38,000 bases of DNA, from the IMG/VR virus record IMGVR_UViG_3300022750_000026, positions 1-38,000 of that record, one strand, 5' to 3'. Numbering within the stretch: the stretch's first letter is position 1; every line of letters starts with the position of its first letter. The DNA comes from a virus. The notes beneath the pieces are model-generated. The model saw only the letters and a program-made list of their open reading frames with translations, searched no databases and was not told where the DNA came from. The position numbers were made by a program, and so were the translations under genes. Below, one piece after another: positions 37,813-38,000 of this stretch.

Positions 37813-38000
37813 TGGACCGTAGAGAATTGATGGATGACCCGGAAGAATCTCAACGCATGGCGTTTGAGGGTCTTGCGGCTGGTCTGTGGACGGCCATGCC
37901 GGGCATCGTCGAATCGGTCAATTTCGCAGCTCAAACCGTCAGCGTGCAGCCTGCCATTCGCGGCACGGTAGCCGGTGAGGATGGACTAGTTGCTCTCCAG
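37812..38000 (+). CDS. gp138-like baseplate spike / puncturing protein, 3' end cut by window
   Basis: Sixty-three codons are visible, starting MDRRELMDDPEESQRMAFEG, then LWTAMPGIVESVNFAAQTVSVQPAIRG. The 'PGIV..vn...qtvsVqPa' pattern is the N-terminal domain of gp138-type spike proteins, which puncture the host envelope. The gene runs off the window. Its ATG overlaps the hub stop by one base. Confidence 0.85.
   Translation, partial: MDRRELMDDPEESQRMAFEGLAAGLWTAMPGIVESVNFAAQTVSVQPAIRGTVAGEDGLVALQ

Noticed and set aside
1-38000. CRISPR arrays, insertion sequences, integrase, tRNA genes
   Set aside because: No regularly spaced repeats, transposase, recombinase or cloverleaf was found by reading both strands; absence of integrase in this window does not settle lifestyle.

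Overview
The window is a large piece of a tailed double-stranded DNA bacteriophage genome with a contractile tail (myovirus architecture). No chromosomal, rRNA or tRNA gene is visible. Base composition is mid-range to moderately GC-rich by eye and Shine-Dalgarno sites are strong, which suits a proteobacterial host; the host genus cannot be fixed from the sequence.

Layout. Positions 1-635 hold the 3' end of a holin-like membrane gene and a one-gene unit with its own promoter and terminator. Positions 669-21999 are read from the minus strand. Nearest the left end is the replication and nucleotide module: ssb, a family A DNA polymerase, a PrimPol-helicase, purZ, mazZ, datZ, a PD-(D/E)XK nuclease and a DUF5664 protein. 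To the right of it (upstream in transcription) lie a SNF2-type helicase, an HNH endonuclease, a P-loop ATPase, a DUF3102 protein and many small zinc-ribbon, membrane and unknown genes packed with ATGA-type overlaps. Positions 22010-22256 are a divergent control region. Positions 22257-38000 are the plus-strand virion operon: terminase, portal, Mu F-like head protein, fused protease and scaffold, cement protein, DUF2184 capsid, head-tail connectors, DUF3383 sheath, DUF3277 tube, tail chaperones, tape measure, Dit-like protein, baseplate plug, hub and the start of a gp138-like spike protein.

Main biology. PurZ (with the PurA catalytic Asp replaced by Ser), MazZ, DatZ and a DpoZ-type polymerase together form the full known gene set for replacing adenine by 2-aminoadenine (Z) in phage DNA. 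MazZ would supply dGMP, PurZ would join it to aspartate, host enzymes would finish dZTP, DatZ would remove dATP, and the polymerase would copy with Z. On sequence grounds this is therefore predicted to be a Z-genome phage, here with a contractile tail.

Control elements. Six promoters share an upstream element GAYGRRCGGTARTW; in five of them it lies exactly 24 bp before an extended -10. They split the minus strand into five transcription units and drive the single plus-strand unit at the left. The structural promoter overlaps one of two GTCAA-N4-TTGAC dyads set 32 bp apart. Three perfect bacterial parS cores (GTTYCACGTGRAAC) lie in the minus-strand half. A roughly 460-bp non-coding block at 19881-20339 carries GGACCGG iterons and a large inverted repeat and is the best candidate for a replication origin.
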